Assembly: GCA_002311635.1 (NCBI GenBank)
Contig: DBZJ01000183.1
Location: 1-49,514 of the forward strand
DNA length: 49,514 nt
From: Syntrophaceae bacterium UBA1163
GTDB taxonomy: Bacteria; Desulfobacterota; BSN033; UBA1163
Direction: 5' to 3'
Made by a program: the position numbers and the translations under genes. The notes under the pieces are model-generated. The model saw only the letters and a program-made list of their open reading frames with translations, ran no database searches and was not told the DNA's origin. Positions 48,591-49,514 of the stretch are shown piece after piece (positions within the stretch are counted from its first letter, which is position 1; each line of letters begins with the position of its first letter).

Positions 48591-49346
48591 ATGTTAAAAG
48601 GTGAACCACTAATTGAATTTCTTTCTCAAAGTGGGAGGTTACGTGTGGCGGCAATTGAAGCATACTTAGACGAAAGTGGTACTCATCAAGGCGCAAACGT
48701 TCTTTGCGTTGGTGGTTATGTTGGAGAAAGAGATGAATGGTTAAGCTTTGTGGGAGAGTGGCAAGTTCGTCTGAATGATGCTCGAATATCATGTTTTCAT
48801 GCGAGAAAAAGAGAATGTGATCCATTAAGACCTTATTTAATGAATGCGATAGACAAACGTGATTTTCGTGGTATTGTTGTTTCGGTGAACCCAATAGATT
48901 TCAAATCAAATACAACTGAACAATTTAAGGGACAAATAGGAAATGCTTATGCAACTTGCACGTTTCTATGCGCGCAAGAAATATGTAAATGGGCACAAGA
49001 AAATAAATGGAAACCCGTGTCTTTCGTTATAGAAGATGGGCAACCCAATACGGAATATATCGAAAGAACCCTTTTGGCTTTTATGAGAGAAGCACCGGAT
49101 AGTTTTATAGCGGGTGTCACAAGAGGCAAAAAGGCTCAATACATTCCACTCCAACCTGCTGATTTTTTATCTCATGTCTATTGTGATAATGATCCCTTTT
49201 GGTTTGAACAGTTAGCGAAGTCTGATAAAGTGTTTAATGCACATTTAAAACCAAAAGAAATAATTATAGCATCACAATGGCTTAAAAGAACAAATACACA
49301 GCAAAAGAATTTAAAGCGACGAATTAAGCATGGAACGTTCATTTGA
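48591..49346 (+). CDS. DUF3800 domain protein
   Basis: 251 residues. EAYLDESGTHQGANVLCVGGYV at residues 23-44 carries the first acidic residues of an RNase H-like fold, and the end has YIPLQPADFLSHVYC with the last aspartate. DUF3800 proteins are found alone near mobile elements and defence genes and are suspected nucleases; function unproven. SD GGAGGGG lies 8 nt before ATG 48591. A CxxC gene follows after 41 nt. Confidence 0.8.
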   Translation: MLKGEPLIEFLSQSGRLRVAAIEAYLDESGTHQGANVLCVGGYVGERDEWLSFVGEWQVRLNDARISCFHARKRECDPLRPYLMNAIDKRDFRGIVVSVNPIDFKSNTTEQFKGQIGNAYATCTFLCAQEICKWAQENKWKPVSFVIEDGQPNTEYIERTLLAFMREAPDSFIAGVTRGKKAQYIPLQPADFLSHVYCDNDPFWFEQLAKSDKVFNAHLKPKEIIIASQWLKRTNTQQKNLKRRIKHGTFI

Positions 49347-49387
49347 TTTCCAAATTGTATTGGAAATTAATGAAAGGAGGTTCTTAG

Positions 49388-49507
49388 GTGGCCCCGACAT
49401 ACAAAGAATATATATTTGACTTTGAAGAACTAAAACTTTTAAGTGCTGTTTGCAGGGAATGCAATTCAGAAGTAATCCTTGACGTTACATGTAAAGGCAA
49501 CCTCTAA
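49388..49507 (+). CDS. Short CxxC protein
   Basis: 39 residues from GTG 49388, with AAAGGAGG well placed upstream. Contains a single CREC motif, half a zinc ribbon, and stops early. Probably a truncated relative of longer proteins associated with DUF3800, or a small zinc-binding subunit forming a dimer. Confidence 0.45.
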   Translation: MAPTYKEYIFDFEELKLLSAVCRECNSEVILDVTCKGNL

Positions 49508-49514
49508 AAATGTG

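Overview
The window looks like a chromosome segment from a strictly anaerobic deltaproteobacterium-like organism (Desulfobacterota). This is inferred from gene content: a tungsten-type aldehyde ferredoxin oxidoreductase with its Fe-S ligands (Cys295/298/302/483), a flavodoxin-ferredoxin fusion, PAS/GGDEF/HD-GYP signalling, a DnaK-free set of small DUF proteins common in that group, and many small palindromic repeats. No rRNA, tRNA or CRISPR array was seen.

Layout. 1-12.4 kb is accessory chromosome: the 3' part of an Mrr-like restriction gene, two CPBP proteases, a UbiA prenyltransferase, the toxin-antitoxin pairs MntA/HepT and VapBC, a HicBA pair whose hicA is split by a 44-nt palindromic insertion, a PHP hydrolase and several dispersed repeats. 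12.6-14.4 kb holds the aldehyde oxidoreductase. 14.5-21.5 kb is a leftward signalling cluster: two paralogous histidine kinases, a receiver protein and a REC-PAS-GGDEF-HD-GYP protein. A leftward aminotransferase follows, behind a leader with attenuator-like alternative hairpins.

23.8-42.9 kb is the main feature. A comM/yifB gene is cut in two (23816-24529 and 42074-42892) by a 17.5-kb element (24530-42073). Its last gene is a large serine recombinase whose 3' end lies across the right attachment junction. The element carries, nearly all on the + strand: a small membrane protein, a DNA methyltransferase, an XRE regulator, an HNH-like phage protein, a scaffold-like and injection-protein-like block (27.2-34.4 kb), and a replication block (SpoVG-like, RHH, cold-shock protein, and a DnaB/RepA-like helicase with its own winged helix). 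Next to the helicase is a 180-bp cluster of AATTAAAG words that looks like an iteron origin. Past this lie a putative zincin, a catalytic-domain-only tyrosine recombinase, RHH proteins and the integrase. I recognise no terminase, portal or major capsid protein. The combination of virion-like proteins sharing a short S-I-S-D motif, a self-contained initiator-helicase and an iteron origin, integrated in comM, is the best candidate here for an undescribed mobile system.

42.9-48.4 kb looks like an older, decayed island. It is followed by a second, diverged copy of the comM 3' end (48369-48418), and contains remnants of P4-type primases, an HU/IHF gene, an MFS transporter, a frameshifted zinc-ribbon gene, a transposase tail and a truncated sixA. 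The window ends with a DUF3800 protein and a small CxxC protein.
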